Shown here one piece after another: positions 1-8,675 of a DNA stretch of 38,424 bases; positions within the stretch are counted from its first letter, which is position 1; every line of letters begins with the position of its first letter. Both the position numbers and the translations under genes were made by a program. The notes below the pieces were generated by a model, which ran no database searches, had not been told where the DNA came from, and saw only the letters and a program-made list of their open reading frames with translations. The stretch spans positions 1 to 38,424 of the forward strand of contig JAIEQL010000010.1 of NCBI GenBank assembly GCA_019747735.1, in the 5' to 3' direction. The stretch comes from Chthoniobacterales bacterium. GTDB lineage: Bacteria; Verrucomicrobiota; Verrucomicrobiia; Chthoniobacterales; UBA6821.

Positions 1-4
1 TTGT

Positions 5-85
5 GGCTAATTTCTTCCTGCGTTGGCTACGTTAGTAATTTTCTTAACTTAGCGCCATTCGGGACTAACCCCTTTTGGGTTTTTA
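5..85. repeat. Intergenic repeat family C, copy 1
   Basis: This stretch matches 10249-10318 at roughly 85% by eye. Shared blocks include TTGGCTACGTTAGTAATT and CCATTC(G/A)GGACT. It ends in a GGACTAACCCCTTTT block, a variant of the GGACTGACCCC palindromic motif found near 10.2 kb and inside dnaX. It occupies the gap before scpB. No gene is visible in positions 1-147. Confidence 0.75.
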
Positions 86-147
86 TATAAAAATTTTTCC
101 TTGTTTTATTATTTTACTTATTTTGCGACGCTTTGTCTCCAAATTCT

Positions 148-846
148 ATGAATGATCCTCTAGCTATTGCCCCAACCAATAACGAACCTATTTCTCCTGA
201 GCTGACTGAGTCAACATCAGGAAATTTGCTTCCAAAAATCTTAGAAGCACTTTTGTTTGCCTCTCAAAAAGGGATTTCCACAAAAGAATTACTAACCTTT
301 TTCAAAACTGCTGCTCAAGCCGCTCCCAATGGTCCTGCAGAGGCATTTTGTAATGTACAAGAAACCGATCTACTCAGTGCACTCCATGAATTACGCAACG
401 AGTTAGTCGCTACAGAGCGTTCTTATCAACTCCGCGAAACTAGTTCAGGATGGCAATTAGTGACTCGGTCTTTTTTTGCACCATGGCTTCGCCAGCTTTT
501 TCCGGAGGCACGTCCTTCACGATTGAGTCCACCAGCCTTAGAAACATTAGCCATCATCGCCTACCGGCAGCCAATTACTCGGGCTGATATGGAGGCTGTT
601 CGGGGGGTCGCTGTCGATGGTGTTGTCCAAACACTTCTAGAACGAGGACTCATCACTATTGCAGGACGCTCTGAGCTTCCAGGGAGACCGTTGCTTTATG
701 CTACTAGTAACTTTTTTTTAGATCACTTTGGATTACGTAGTTTGGAAGAGCTTCCCAATGCTACTGAACTTCGTTATTTACCGCTTCCCAAAGCTGCTTC
801 TCATGAGGTTTTGGCAATTGACCAAGAAGCTTTGTCTGTGGAGTAA
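148..846 (+). CDS. scpB: Segregation and condensation protein B (ScpB)
   Basis: ScpB is the winged-helix kleisin partner that forms the SMC-ScpA-ScpB condensin complex for chromosome segregation in the cytoplasm. The family signature lies in the second half: SPPALETLAIIAYRQPITRA, then a stretch matching the usual ...IRGV..D.V...L...GLI..GR.E.PGRP.LY.T. The end of the protein (FFLDHFGLRSLEELP) is typical of the family. The N-terminus is a low-complexity tail of about 30 residues before the first winged helix. I chose ATG at 148; an in-frame TTG at 133 would add five residues. No Shine-Dalgarno precedes either start. The partner scpA is not in the window and may lie just upstream. Confidence 0.93.
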   Translation: MNDPLAIAPTNNEPISPELTESTSGNLLPKILEALLFASQKGISTKELLTFFKTAAQAAPNGPAEAFCNVQETDLLSALHELRNELVATERSYQLRETSSGWQLVTRSFFAPWLRQLFPEARPSRLSPPALETLAIIAYRQPITRADMEAVRGVAVDGVVQTLLERGLITIAGRSELPGRPLLYATSNFFLDHFGLRSLEELPNATELRYLPLPKAASHEVLAIDQEALSVE

Positions 847-865
847 AAAATATTTATTTTAATTA

Positions 866-894
866 TTGACTCAACTAGGCTTCATCCGTTAATC
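866..894 (+). promoter_or_regulatory. Possible sigma-70-like promoter for the outer-membrane protein gene
   Basis: TTGACT (866-871) is followed after 17 bp by TTAATC (889-894), about 49 bp before the start codon at 943. The -35 box is good and the -10 box is poor. The gene downstream looks highly expressed and has its own terminator, so a dedicated promoter is expected here. Confidence 0.3.
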
Positions 895-942
895 AAGGAG
901 CTCCGCAGTACATTCTAAAATCTAAATCATATCAATTAACAC

Positions 943-1488
943 ATGAAAAAAACATTATCCTTATTGGCTATTGTGCTTGCAACCGCTGCAACCACTGCAA
1001 CATCGTTTGCTGGTCAAGCCTCCAAAGCAGTTGTTACTAACGAAGACTGTCGCTTCCGCGCTAACGAATGGAAGATTGATGCTTCCGTTGTTGGTGCTGG
1101 TGGTGTCTATAATGGCAATAATGGTATGGGCCTTGGCGGCAACCTAGGTCTAGACTACTACTTCACCCGTTATCTTGGTATCGGTGTTGACAACTCCGTT
1201 GGCGGTTACAAACCAAACGGCTCTGGCTCTGGTGCTCAAGGAACAGACAGCCTTCAAGCTGACTTGCTCCTCCGTTACCCAATTTGCTCTTGGAATCTTG
1301 CTTTCTACGGCATGCTTGGTGGTGGTGCTAACTGGGGTGGTGGAACTCAAGGTGATGGCAACGTAGGAGCTGGTGCTGAGTATCGTTTTACTCGTAACAT
1401 CGGTCTCTTTGCTGATTGCCGTTGGCTCTACGGTGGAAGCAGCCTCAGCATGGCACTTCCTCGTGTTGGTCTTTCCTTTGCATTCTAA
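943..1488 (+). CDS. Small outer-membrane beta-barrel protein
   Basis: The 181-aa product starts with a classic signal peptide: MKK, a hydrophobic stretch to about residue 22, and likely cleavage after SFA. The mature part is rich in Gly, Asn and aromatic residues and alternates polar and apolar residues as transmembrane beta strands do. It ends in a C-terminal Phe (SFAF), the usual signal for insertion by the BAM complex. Its length fits an eight-stranded OmpA/OmpX-like barrel. Two Cys residues in the mature N-terminal half could form a disulfide. Codon choice is markedly uniform (GCT, GGT), which suggests high expression. The gene stands alone and is followed by a strong terminator. The specific function is unknown. 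Confidence 0.75.
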   Translation: MKKTLSLLAIVLATAATTATSFAGQASKAVVTNEDCRFRANEWKIDASVVGAGGVYNGNNGMGLGGNLGLDYYFTRYLGIGVDNSVGGYKPNGSGSGAQGTDSLQADLLLRYPICSWNLAFYGMLGGGANWGGGTQGDGNVGAGAEYRFTRNIGLFADCRWLYGGSSLSMALPRVGLSFAF

Positions 1489-1509
1489 AAAGATCTTAAC
1501 GTCCTTTAC

Positions 1510-1550
1510 AAAAGCGGCGCTGGTTCATTCCGGCGCCGCTTTTTTTTTTG
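1510..1550 (+). terminator. Rho-independent terminator of the outer-membrane protein gene
   Basis: A perfect 9-bp stem AAGCGGCGC (1512-1520) / GCGCCGCTT (1533-1541) encloses a 12-nt loop. It is followed at once by a run of T. It lies 24 bp after the stop codon at 1486-1488. Confidence 0.9.
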
Positions 1551-1603
1551 CGAAAAAGGACTGCTAACATCAGTTCATCTCCTAAAGAAAAAACAGAACA
1601 ATT

Positions 1604-1739
1604 ATTAACAGGGATGGAAGGGATAAAATGCTTCGCATTAGTTGAAGTGAAAAGTTGAAGCAGAATATTGCCTAACAAATGGCTTTTCAGTCATTTGTTT
1701 TTTTTCTTCATCCCTTCCATCGCTTCCATCCCTGTTAAT
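1604..1739. repeat. Inverted-repeat element family F, copy 1
   Basis: The ends are inverted copies of ATTAACAGGGATGGAAG. The right arm carries one extra 9-bp GATGGAAGC-type unit. The interior differs from the other two copies (16072-16204, 21218-21380). It holds a small hairpin (ACAAATG...CATTTGT, 1675-1698) and a GTTGAAGTgAAAAGTTGAAGCA block that recurs at about 37140-37162 upstream of aroC. The element fills the gap between the barrel gene and trpS. Confidence 0.8.
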
Positions 1740-1762
1740 TTCTTTTCTACTCACCCCCCCAC

Positions 1763-2734
1763 TCAAGCTCCCAACCCTACTGCTTCCCGAATCCTCTTCA
1801 CAAAAGGCTCTGCAACGGCGGTTGCTTTTTGGGCACCCTCTTTCAAAACAGCATCGATATACCCCGGATCTTGTAGAATTACTGCACGTCGTGCGCGCAG
1901 TGGCCCAAAGTAGTCCCAGATTGCCTCAAAGAGTTGCTTTTTAAAGGTTCCATAACCGACACCACCCGCTTGGAAGGCATTCTTCATGGCCTCATAATCG
2001 CTAGCAGAAGCAACGTGAGAGTAGAGTTCTAAAACAACCGAACCTTCCGTTTTTTTTGGCTGATCTAGGGGTGTAGAGTCTGTTTTAATGGACATCACCT
2101 TCTTGCGTAAGGCTGCCTCCTCAAGAAAAAGCTCTATGGTGTTTCCATAACTCTTACTCATCTTAGCGCCATCAATGCCTGGAATGGTTGCGGTCTCTTC
2201 ACGAATGCTTGGTTCCGGTAATTTAAAAATAGGACCATAGGTTTGATTCATTTTAAGAGCAAGGTCACGAGCCATTTCCACATGCTGTTTTTGATCACGT
2301 CCCACCGGAACAAGATCACTCTCATAAGCCAAGATGTCAGCTGCCATGAGGATAGGATAAGTAAAAAGTCCCACTGAAGGAGAGAGACCTTTGGCAACTT
2401 TATCTTTATAAGCATGAGCTCGCTCGAGAAGTCCCATCGGGGCTACCGTGGAGAGAATCCACATCAACTCGGTCACACAAGGAACATCGCTTTGACGAAA
2501 AAAAGCCGCTTTTTCTGGATCCAACCCTGCTGCCAAAAAATCGATCGCTACTTCACGCACGTTTTTTTTCAAGGCCGTAGCATCATGGAGTGTCGTCAAG
2601 GCATGAAGGTCGGCAATAAAATAAAACGCCTCTCCTTTTTCTTGGAGCTCAATAGCAGGACGCATGAATCCAAAATAGTTGCCCAGATGAAGAAGACCAG
2701 AACCAGAAGGCTGAATACCTGAAAGAATGCGCAT
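1763..2734 (-). CDS. trpS: Tryptophanyl-tRNA synthetase
   Basis: This class I aminoacyl-tRNA synthetase charges tRNA-Trp in the cytoplasm. The Rossmann ATP-binding signature is near residues 9-19 (PSGSGLLHLGNY, the HIGH region). The KMSKS loop appears as GAKMSKSYGN around residue 190. YPILMAADILAY and VGRDQKQHVE are typical TrpRS blocks. At 323 aa it is the normal bacterial length. The gene reads convergently toward the outer-membrane protein gene, with repeat F between them. The 175 bp upstream hold nothing I can identify except T- and A-runs. Confidence 0.96.
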   Translation of the reverse strand: MRILSGIQPSGSGLLHLGNYFGFMRPAIELQEKGEAFYFIADLHALTTLHDATALKKNVREVAIDFLAAGLDPEKAAFFRQSDVPCVTELMWILSTVAPMGLLERAHAYKDKVAKGLSPSVGLFTYPILMAADILAYESDLVPVGRDQKQHVEMARDLALKMNQTYGPIFKLPEPSIREETATIPGIDGAKMSKSYGNTIELFLEEAALRKKVMSIKTDSTPLDQPKKTEGSVVLELYSHVASASDYEAMKNAFQAGGVGYGTFKKQLFEAIWDYFGPLRARRAVILQDPGYIDAVLKEGAQKATAVAEPFVKRIREAVGLGA

Positions 2735-2909
2735 AAGAGCTTATGATCATAACTTAAAAAAGAGAATAGGCCAATACTGGTTTACAAATAGCTAAAAAAA
2801 CTTAGACGGCTTTTTGGTTTTTTGTTATGGTCATCAACGCTTATTTAGTTAGTTTTTTTAAAAAAAACAGACTTTAAACCTTAAAAAACAACCTTCACTT
2901 CAAAAAATT

Positions 2910-3650
2910 ATGGGAGCTTCTATATCTGCAACAACTCGTCCTACAGTTGGTAGTGACTTCAATTCTAATTCTGTTAAAGTCACCCATTCAGGTCAAGAAG
3001 CAGTGAGTTTCGAGCTTAATGGCCATAATGTAACACTGGATAAAGAATCTGTGCAGTTCTTCATAAACTTCAAAGCAGTACTACAAGGAAAAAGAGCATT
3101 ACAGGAACAATTTATTAAGGCTGCTCCCACGGAAGCAAAGCTGCAACAACAACTCGCTCAATTGAAGAATATTGACCGGGGTAAACTATCTGCTCAACAG
3201 CTACAACAGCTTGATAAGGATATTGCATCGGTTGAAAAAGCCTTAGAGGACATTGGAGTTGATATAACACTCAATCAAATTAGCCAAAAGCCACAAGACC
3301 GAGAAAATATCACTAAGCAGTTTGATCGCAATGCAGCGAAGGCGGCAGCCCTTTCCGCTACTCTTGCACGAGTAATTACTCAGCTGGTTAATACTGGTTT
3401 GATTCAACCACAAACATCGACCGATGGTTTCAATTCCACAACGTCATCAACTCCTTCTCAACAGAAGCCACAGGCCACCAGAGGTGATAATAAAGAAGCT
3501 CAAAAAATAGCACAAAAAAGAAATGACGCTTCTGCTAATACAATCGACTCATTAAAGGCAGACAACAAAGATGCAAAGATGCATAAAGACAATGTAGACT
3601 TGCAAAACCTGTATGCCAAGAATCGTAGCGAAGAAACGAAAGGGGCATAA
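2910..3650 (+). CDS. Orphan hydrophilic coiled-coil protein
   Basis: I do not recognise this 246-aa protein. It has no signal peptide or membrane segment. Residues from about 55 to 125 are Gln/Lys/Leu-rich and strongly helical (EAKLQQQLAQL, LSAQQLQQLDKDI), which suggests a coiled coil. The region after about residue 165 is Ser/Thr/Gln/Asn-rich and probably disordered, and the last 50 residues are Lys/Asp/Asn-rich. The gene is monocistronic between divergent trpS and convergent yraN. The start has no Shine-Dalgarno. Composition resembles the two orphan proteins at 13251-15046. A role as a secreted effector or cytoskeletal-type protein is possible, but that is speculation. Confidence 0.7.
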   Translation: MGASISATTRPTVGSDFNSNSVKVTHSGQEAVSFELNGHNVTLDKESVQFFINFKAVLQGKRALQEQFIKAAPTEAKLQQQLAQLKNIDRGKLSAQQLQQLDKDIASVEKALEDIGVDITLNQISQKPQDRENITKQFDRNAAKAAALSATLARVITQLVNTGLIQPQTSTDGFNSTTSSTPSQQKPQATRGDNKEAQKIAQKRNDASANTIDSLKADNKDAKMHKDNVDLQNLYAKNRSEETKGA

Positions 3651-3667
3651 AACCCTGTAGCAACAGG

Positions 3668-4105
3668 TTAATACCGCAACGGCTCCGGCAGTTGGAAAAC
3701 GTTTTTAATCCAGCGTGTCTCTAGTGGCTCGCTGGCGATGACTTCGATCACATCGAAGCGAAAAGTCAGCTCGGGATTCTTAAGCAAACGAAGCCAGGAT
3801 AAAGCTCCACGCTGAATTAACTTTCTCTTTTTTTTGTCTACGGCATCGAGAGGACGAGAATAGTGTTCTGAGCGACGTGTTTTGACTTCCACAAAAATCA
3901 AGGTCTCTTGATCGCGACAGACCAGATCGACTTCGCCTCCTTGCACAGCGCGGTAATTGCGATAAAGGATCTTGCAACCGGAGCGACGAAGATAATTGGC
4001 AGCCACACGCTCTCCCCAAAGACCCAGGACTAATGGCCCTTTAGAAGGAGAAGGCGGCTTGGTCGACAGGGGCAAAACCGCGGCGATGATGCAGGCAAGG
4101 TCCAT
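3668..4105 (-). CDS. yraN: YraN / UPF0102 family nuclease-like protein
   Basis: This is a small PD-(D/E)XK-fold protein of uncertain cellular role, usually found next to rnhB. The family core is complete: GLWGERVAANYLRRSGCKIL, followed by the active-site-like series E-V-D (GGEVDLVCRD) and E-V-K (FVEVKTRRS). The likely start is the ATG at 4105, which overlaps the end of rnhB by 65 bp. An upstream in-frame start at 4165 would lengthen the overlap and add residues not typical of the family. The rplS-rnhB-yraN order is the common bacterial arrangement and suggests one transcript. A weak AACCTGT/ACAGGTT hairpin lies just past the stop. Confidence 0.88.
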   Translation of the reverse strand: MDLACIIAAVLPLSTKPPSPSKGPLVLGLWGERVAANYLRRSGCKILYRNYRAVQGGEVDLVCRDQETLIFVEVKTRRSEHYSRPLDAVDKKKRKLIQRGALSWLRLLKNPELTFRFDVIEVIASEPLETRWIKNVFQLPEPLRY

Positions 4106-4718
4106 AATGAAGGAGTTGAGCAAGATGTGCTGCCGTTCCGTAACCACGATGGAGGGCAAATCCATAGTGTGGAAATTCTAAATCAAGTTGGTCCATGATG
4201 CGATCACGTGTGACTTTTGCAATCACACTGGCAGCAGCAATGCTAAGTGACAGCGAATCTCCTTTGACAAGGGCTGTTTGAGGAAGCGGAAAACCCTTCA
4301 CAGGCAACCCATCGATGAGTACATGGGCTGGCCTTACCGTAAGCTCCAGAAAAGCACGTTCCATAGCAAGGTGCGTAGCACGAAGAATATTGAGTGTCCC
4401 AATTTCTTCCACACTCGCCTCTCCTACTGCCCAGAAAATCGCAGGGTGTGTGGTTAAAATTTGAAACAGCTCCTCACGGAGGCGTGGTCGGATCTTTTTA
4501 GAATCATCGAGCTGTTTTAACAAGTCGCCCAGCCCCGATATTTGATCTTTTGGAAAGATAACAGCAGCGGCAATCACAGGTCCCGCCAAGGGTCCACGCC
4601 CCGCTTCGTCAATCCCTGCAATCGGACTAATCCCTTGATCCCATAAGATTTTTTCTGAATCGAAAGTAGGACGACTCTTTTTCTTGAGAACAGCTTTCGT
4701 TGTCACGAAGGTGCTCAC
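4041..4718 (-). CDS. rnhB: Ribonuclease HII
   Basis: RNase HII removes ribonucleotides and RNA primers from RNA-DNA hybrids. The hallmark GIDEAGRGPLAGPV carries the catalytic Asp-Glu pair. It is followed by the second acidic site in VLIDGLPV, the SIAAASVIAKVTRDR block, and a YGFALHRGYGT stretch. The start is GTG, with no usable ATG upstream. The N-terminal 30 residues before the catalytic core are basic and variable. The gene lies 15 bp after rplS and overlaps yraN. Confidence 0.95.
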   Translation of the reverse strand: MSTFVTTKAVLKKKSRPTFDSEKILWDQGISPIAGIDEAGRGPLAGPVIAAAVIFPKDQISGLGDLLKQLDDSKKIRPRLREELFQILTTHPAIFWAVGEASVEEIGTLNILRATHLAMERAFLELTVRPAHVLIDGLPVKGFPLPQTALVKGDSLSLSIAAASVIAKVTRDRIMDQLDLEFPHYGFALHRGYGTAAHLAQLLHYGPCLHHRRGFAPVDQAAFSF

Positions 4719-4733
4719 AGTAATTTAAAAAAG

Positions 4734-5090
4734 TTATTTTTTCTCAGCAGCTTTCTCTTTAACTGTCGTTGCTGATTTACCTTTACGACTACGGAGGTAA
4801 TTGAGTTTAGCACGTCGGACGGAGCCTCGTTTTTCTACTTCAATTTTGGCAACACGAGAGGAATGAAGAGGAAATACCCGCTCCACGCCTTCTCCATAAG
4901 AAACACGACGCACGGTAAAGTTAGCATTAATACCTGTTCCTTTGCGACCAATGACAATCCCAGCGTAAATTTGGACACGTTCCTTTTCACCTTCAATAAC
5001 GCGGGTATGAACACGGATGCTATCCCCTACTTTAAAAGGAGTGAGCTCGGATTTCATCTGCTCTGCTTCAATAGTCTCAATAATAGTCAT
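4734..5090 (-). CDS. rplS: 50S ribosomal protein L19 (bL19)
   Basis: bL19 sits at the 30S-50S interface. The 118-aa sequence has the full family pattern: [24 protein letters not shown], the [29 protein letters not shown] core, and RRAKLNYLR near the end. The C-terminus is a Lys/Ala-rich tail. In many bacteria trmD lies just upstream, but here the neighbour is purU, 82 bp away, so the usual rpsP-rimM-trmD-rplS block is broken. That 82-bp leader holds a short TCTTGC/GCAAGA hairpin that I cannot assign to a known leader. Confidence 0.97.
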   Translation of the reverse strand: MTIIETIEAEQMKSELTPFKVGDSIRVHTRVIEGEKERVQIYAGIVIGRKGTGINANFTVRRVSYGEGVERVFPLHSSRVAKIEVEKRGSVRRAKLNYLRSRKGKSATTVKEKAAEKK

Positions 5091-5172
5091 AGTCAGGAAA
5101 AATTAGTCCGCAACGATGCACGAATCTCTTGCCAATAGCAAGAAGGAAATCGGGGAGTTTGACGCCCTTATT

Positions 5173-6039
5173 TTAATCTCCAAAAACAATCGATCGTCCA
5201 TTGTGTACTAAAATACGATCATCGGCGTGAAGACGGATCCCCCGTGCGAGGGCCAATTTTTCACAGTCACGACCGAGACGCTGCAAATCTTCAGGAGAAT
5301 GAAAATGTTGCACACGCATCACCTCTTGATCGATGATGGGGCCTTGATCTAGTTCTTCAGTAGCATAATGACAGGTTGCTCCAATGAGCTTAACGCCTCG
5401 GTTGTACGCCTGTCGGTAAGGATCAGCTCCTATAAAAGCGGGTAAAAGTGAATGGTGAATATTGATGATGCGGCACTCATATTCATTACATAACCATGCT
5501 GGCAATACCTGCATATAGCGGCACATCACCATTAGCTCCGGATGGATTGCTCTCAACAGTGCGGCCATTTTTTGAAAGGCCTTTTCTTTTCGTGGTGCTT
5601 CTTTAGAGATCGGAAAAAAGTGAAAAGGGATCCTCTCACGCTCCACTTCTGCGCGCAACACTTCATGATTGGAAATGACTGCAGCAATCTCAATGTTAAT
5701 CTCCTTGGAGCGCCAGCGCCAGAGTACCTCCGCAAGGCAATGGTTCGTTTTACTGACTAGCAAAACTGTTTTTAATGGCACAGATTGTTCTCTCAATGTC
5801 CAGCGAGCTCCTATTTTTCTAGCAAGAAGAGCAATCGATTTTTTGAGTTTTTCTATTTCTAAAGAGGCAGGAAATTCAAAAGCTAAACGTGTAAAAAAAG
5901 CTTTGTTGAGAGGGTCTGTGTATTGTTGTACATCCAGAAAATTTCCTTGCTGCTGAGCCAAAAGCGTCGTGATCGCAGCAAGTAACCCAAGACGATCGGG
6001 AGCATAGAGTTTTAATAAAAAGCGCCGCGGTGTACTCAT
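5173..6039 (-). CDS. purU: Formyltetrahydrofolate deformylase
   Basis: PurU hydrolyses 10-formyl-THF to THF and formate, which balances the one-carbon pool. An N-terminal ACT domain (about residues 6-80, LYAPDRLGLLAAITTLLAQQQGN) precedes the formyltransferase domain. The catalytic Asn-His-Asp set is visible in NIHHSLLPAF, GATCHYATEEL and LDQGPII. Length (about 288 aa) is normal. I chose ATG at 6039; an in-frame TTG at 6045 is less likely. The gene lies upstream of rplS in the same direction. Confidence 0.95.
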   Translation of the reverse strand: MSTPRRFLLKLYAPDRLGLLAAITTLLAQQQGNFLDVQQYTDPLNKAFFTRLAFEFPASLEIEKLKKSIALLARKIGARWTLREQSVPLKTVLLVSKTNHCLAEVLWRWRSKEINIEIAAVISNHEVLRAEVERERIPFHFFPISKEAPRKEKAFQKMAALLRAIHPELMVMCRYMQVLPAWLCNEYECRIINIHHSLLPAFIGADPYRQAYNRGVKLIGATCHYATEELDQGPIIDQEVMRVQHFHSPEDLQRLGRDCEKLALARGIRLHADDRILVHNGRSIVFGD

Positions 6040-6174
6040 GAACAAATGCTATAGAAAACAGGGGAAGCCTCTATCTTGTCTTGCGAGCAATTTCAAAATC
6101 ACAGACGCATTGTTCACGACTCTATCGGGCTAGGAGAGAGATCTTTGATGCTCTCTTAGTTATTAGAACCTCAT

Positions 6175-6251
<77 letters not shown>

Positions 6252-6306
6252 CCATGGGGGTAAGAAGCTAGCTTGAGAAAATGATAACTGCAAGAGAAAA
6301 ACAAAG

Positions 6307-7332
6307 TTAATTTTCTCTCAAGCTTGGTGTAATGCGAGCGCCAACCGGATTGTTTTTCAATACCGTCGTGGTCGTACTCGGCTTAATAGCAGCAGCTCCA
6401 AGGGAAGGAGAAGGCGCACGGCGAGCATTGTTAGGGTCCATTGTTTTGAGATCCTTTCCGGAGCGTAGCAACCAAAAAGTATTGTTGTTGCCATAGAGTC
6501 TCCAAGGACCATCGGGAACCGCAGAGGCATCGACAAATTTCCAATCACAAAATTCATTTTTTTGCATTCCAAGGTAATCACGCACAGCGGGAGAGACATC
6601 AAGTCCTGCGCCATGGTTCAAGTTAGGACGAGGACGCTCGTTTCCAAAAACATAACCTGCGTGGTCTGTACGAAAGGGGCCACAGTCTTCCCATTGAGCA
6701 AAACAAGTGCGCCCTGCATGATGAATAGCAATCCAACGCCCTTTTAAAATAGACTGTCCAGATTTTATAAAGGCGTCTTTAAACCAAGGAATGACTGACT
6801 TTACCTCGGGCTTGGTATGACCATGAGAGATGTCGTTATAAGGAAGGGCGCAGTAAAAAGGATTTTGTTTGGGAATAAAACCCTTAGGAATAAAATTGCG
6901 CCGGGCTAAAGGATTGGGGTTGTCATATCCTCCAAAATGGGAAAACCAGTGAGCATCAAACGCACTGATATTGTTAGGAACAGGGTTGTGCGCTGTAGGC
7001 CTTTCTCCAATCCAAAAAACGGTAGTAAAGATATTGTATTTCCAAGGATAACGATTAAATCCCTGCCCCGTTATCAGCGATGGATGAGTCTCTACTCGCG
7101 GATAGCGTGTCGACTCAATAGCTTGCTGACGTAATTTGAGCGCCATGGCTTCAAACTCTTTTTCATTATAGGTGTCTGATCCTTTGAGTTTTTCTTTAAT
7201 CTCAGAGAGCGAAGGCAGGGCACAGGTCACTTCTGTTAGCGTTAGTAACAGCAACAAAAATAAAAAACGAAAAGGCAAAAAGCGGACCATGCGAAAAAGA
7301 GAAACGATGCGAGTAAAAAGGAATAGATGCAT
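6307..7332 (-). CDS. Secreted protein with a possible double-psi beta-barrel (RlpA-like) domain
   Basis: The N-terminus has a basic start, then a hydrophobic stretch (FRFLFLLLLLTLT) and probable cleavage near TCA, so export is likely. The conserved-looking core lies in the second half: GRWIAIHHAGRTCFAQWEDCGPF, GAGLDVSPAVRDYLGM and CDWKFVD. The combination of xDxGPF with a later LDVSPAVxxYLG resembles the double-psi barrel of RlpA and expansins, including its Asp. That fold call is my inference. Several Cys could pair in the periplasm. The C-terminal 45 residues are Pro/Ser/Thr-rich. I chose ATG at 7332 over GTG at 7338. It may bind or cut the cell wall. It lies divergent from pgsA. Confidence 0.55.
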   Translation of the reverse strand: MHLFLFTRIVSLFRMVRFLPFRFLFLLLLLTLTEVTCALPSLSEIKEKLKGSDTYNEKEFEAMALKLRQQAIESTRYPRVETHPSLITGQGFNRYPWKYNIFTTVFWIGERPTAHNPVPNNISAFDAHWFSHFGGYDNPNPLARRNFIPKGFIPKQNPFYCALPYNDISHGHTKPEVKSVIPWFKDAFIKSGQSILKGRWIAIHHAGRTCFAQWEDCGPFRTDHAGYVFGNERPRPNLNHGAGLDVSPAVRDYLGMQKNEFCDWKFVDASAVPDGPWRLYGNNNTFWLLRSGKDLKTMDPNNARRAPSPSLGAAAIKPSTTTTVLKNNPVGARITPSLREN

Positions 7333-7408
7333 CTTCACAATGTAATTTTTGCCCTAGGCAGGAAGCTTTTTCCTTTAGCCTTCAGCTTTTCATCTTTAGA
7401 TTGATCAA

Positions 7409-7966
7409 ATGAACCTCTCCAACGCGCTTACTCTCTTGCGGCTGGTATTAACCATTGTTTTTGTGATGGCACTTTCTATTTTTTTCCCTTGGTCTCACCT
7501 CATTGCCTTGGGAACTTTTGCGTTAGCTGCTGTTACTGATTGGCTTGATGGATATGTAGCACGGCGCTATGCCATGTGCACTAATTTTGGCCGCTTGATG
7601 GATCCTCTTGCAGATAAAATTTTAGTCGCTTCTGCACTGATTGCACTTATTCCTTTTCATGCTTTTCCCCCATGGGTAGTGATTCTCATTATTGGGCGTG
7701 AATTTCTGGTTACAGGATTCCGCTTGCTCGCCATGGATCAAGGTATTCTTTTGGAAGCGGACCCATTAGGGAAACAGAAAACAGTATGGCAACTCATTGC
7801 TATTTTATTTTATCTTTTTCTTTTAGCCGCCCATGAGTTCTTAAAGACCCCCTGGATAACATGGGCTTGGCAAACGATCGGACCCTGCTTGATCGCAGTG
7901 GCGCTTGTGATGACTCTTTTTTCTGGAGGAGTTTATTTATGGAAGTATCGGTCGGTGTTACGGTAG
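7409..7966 (+). CDS. pgsA: CDP-diacylglycerol--glycerol-3-phosphate 3-phosphatidyltransferase
   Basis: PgsA makes phosphatidylglycerophosphate, the committed step to phosphatidylglycerol, in the inner membrane. The CDP-alcohol phosphatidyltransferase motif D-x2-D-G-x2-A-R-x8-G-x3-D-x3-D is exact around residues 43-69 (DWLDGYVARR...GRLMDPLAD). MNLSNALTLLRLVL is the usual N-terminus. Five to six membrane segments flank the motif. Length (185 aa) is normal. queH follows 70 bp downstream. Confidence 0.92.
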   Translation: MNLSNALTLLRLVLTIVFVMALSIFFPWSHLIALGTFALAAVTDWLDGYVARRYAMCTNFGRLMDPLADKILVASALIALIPFHAFPPWVVILIIGREFLVTGFRLLAMDQGILLEADPLGKQKTVWQLIAILFYLFLLAAHEFLKTPWITWAWQTIGPCLIAVALVMTLFSGGVYLWKYRSVLR

Positions 7967-8036
7967 GGAGTACTTATCAATGGTCGCTTCAGCATTAATG
8001 AACTCTTTTAGAAAAAATACTCATCAATAAAATAAC

Positions 8037-8675
8037 ATGACCCCTCCCCGTATTCCTTGCCTTCCTCCCAATGGAGAAAAACGAGTCTTGCTCCACTCTT
8101 GTTGTGCCCCTTGTTCAGGGGAAGTTATTGAAGCGATGGTGACCTCAGGATTAGAAATAGAAATTTTCTTTTACAATCCCAATATCCATCCCAAAAAAGA
8201 ATACGAATTACGCAAGGAGGAGAATATTCGATTTGCTGAAAAGTTGAACATTCCTTTTACCGATGCTGATTATGATACCGATCAATGGTTTCTTCGCACC
8301 AAAGGAATGGAGCACGAACCTGAGCGTGGCATTCGCTGCACAGCTTGTTTTGATATGCGTTTTGAAAGAACAGCTCTCTACGCGCATGAGCATGGTTTTC
8401 CAATCATGACAAGTTGCCTTGGTATCTCACGATGGAAAGACATGGAGCAAATCAATGCTGCCGGCATGCGCGCTGCTGCTCGCTATGAGGGACTAGACTA
8501 CTGGACTTTTAATTGGCGCAAAGGTGGTGGCTCAGCACGCATGTTAGAGATTTCAAAACGGGAACAATTTTATCAACAAGAGTATTGTGGTTGTATTTAT
8601 TCATTACGCGATACCAATGCTTGGAGAGTTAAAAATAGTCGTGAAAAAATTAAGCTTGGTCAGAAATATTATTAA
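8037..8675 (+). CDS. queH: Epoxyqueuosine reductase QueH
   Basis: QueH performs the last step of queuosine synthesis in tRNA, reducing epoxyqueuosine, and is the non-cobalamin alternative to QueG. All metal-site cysteines are present: CC-x2-C at residues 22-26 (SCCAPC), C-x2-C at 101-104 (RCTACFD) and C-x-C at 184-186 (YCGC). [15 protein letters not shown] and [10 protein letters not shown] are family blocks. Length is 212 aa. The stop codon sits immediately at the left end of the inverted-repeat element 8675-8836. Confidence 0.94.
   Translation: MTPPRIPCLPPNGEKRVLLHSCCAPCSGEVIEAMVTSGLEIEIFFYNPNIHPKKEYELRKEENIRFAEKLNIPFTDADYDTDQWFLRTKGMEHEPERGIRCTACFDMRFERTALYAHEHGFPIMTSCLGISRWKDMEQINAAGMRAAARYEGLDYWTFNWRKGGGSARMLEISKREQFYQQEYCGCIYSLRDTNAWRVKNSREKIKLGQKYY

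Noticed and set aside
1150..1350. Minus-strand frame opposite the outer-membrane protein gene
   Set aside because: It is a shadow produced by the strong codon bias of the real gene.
5091..5172. Ribosomal protein L19 leader regulatory RNA
   Set aside because: Only one short hairpin is visible, and no known leader consensus can be recognised.
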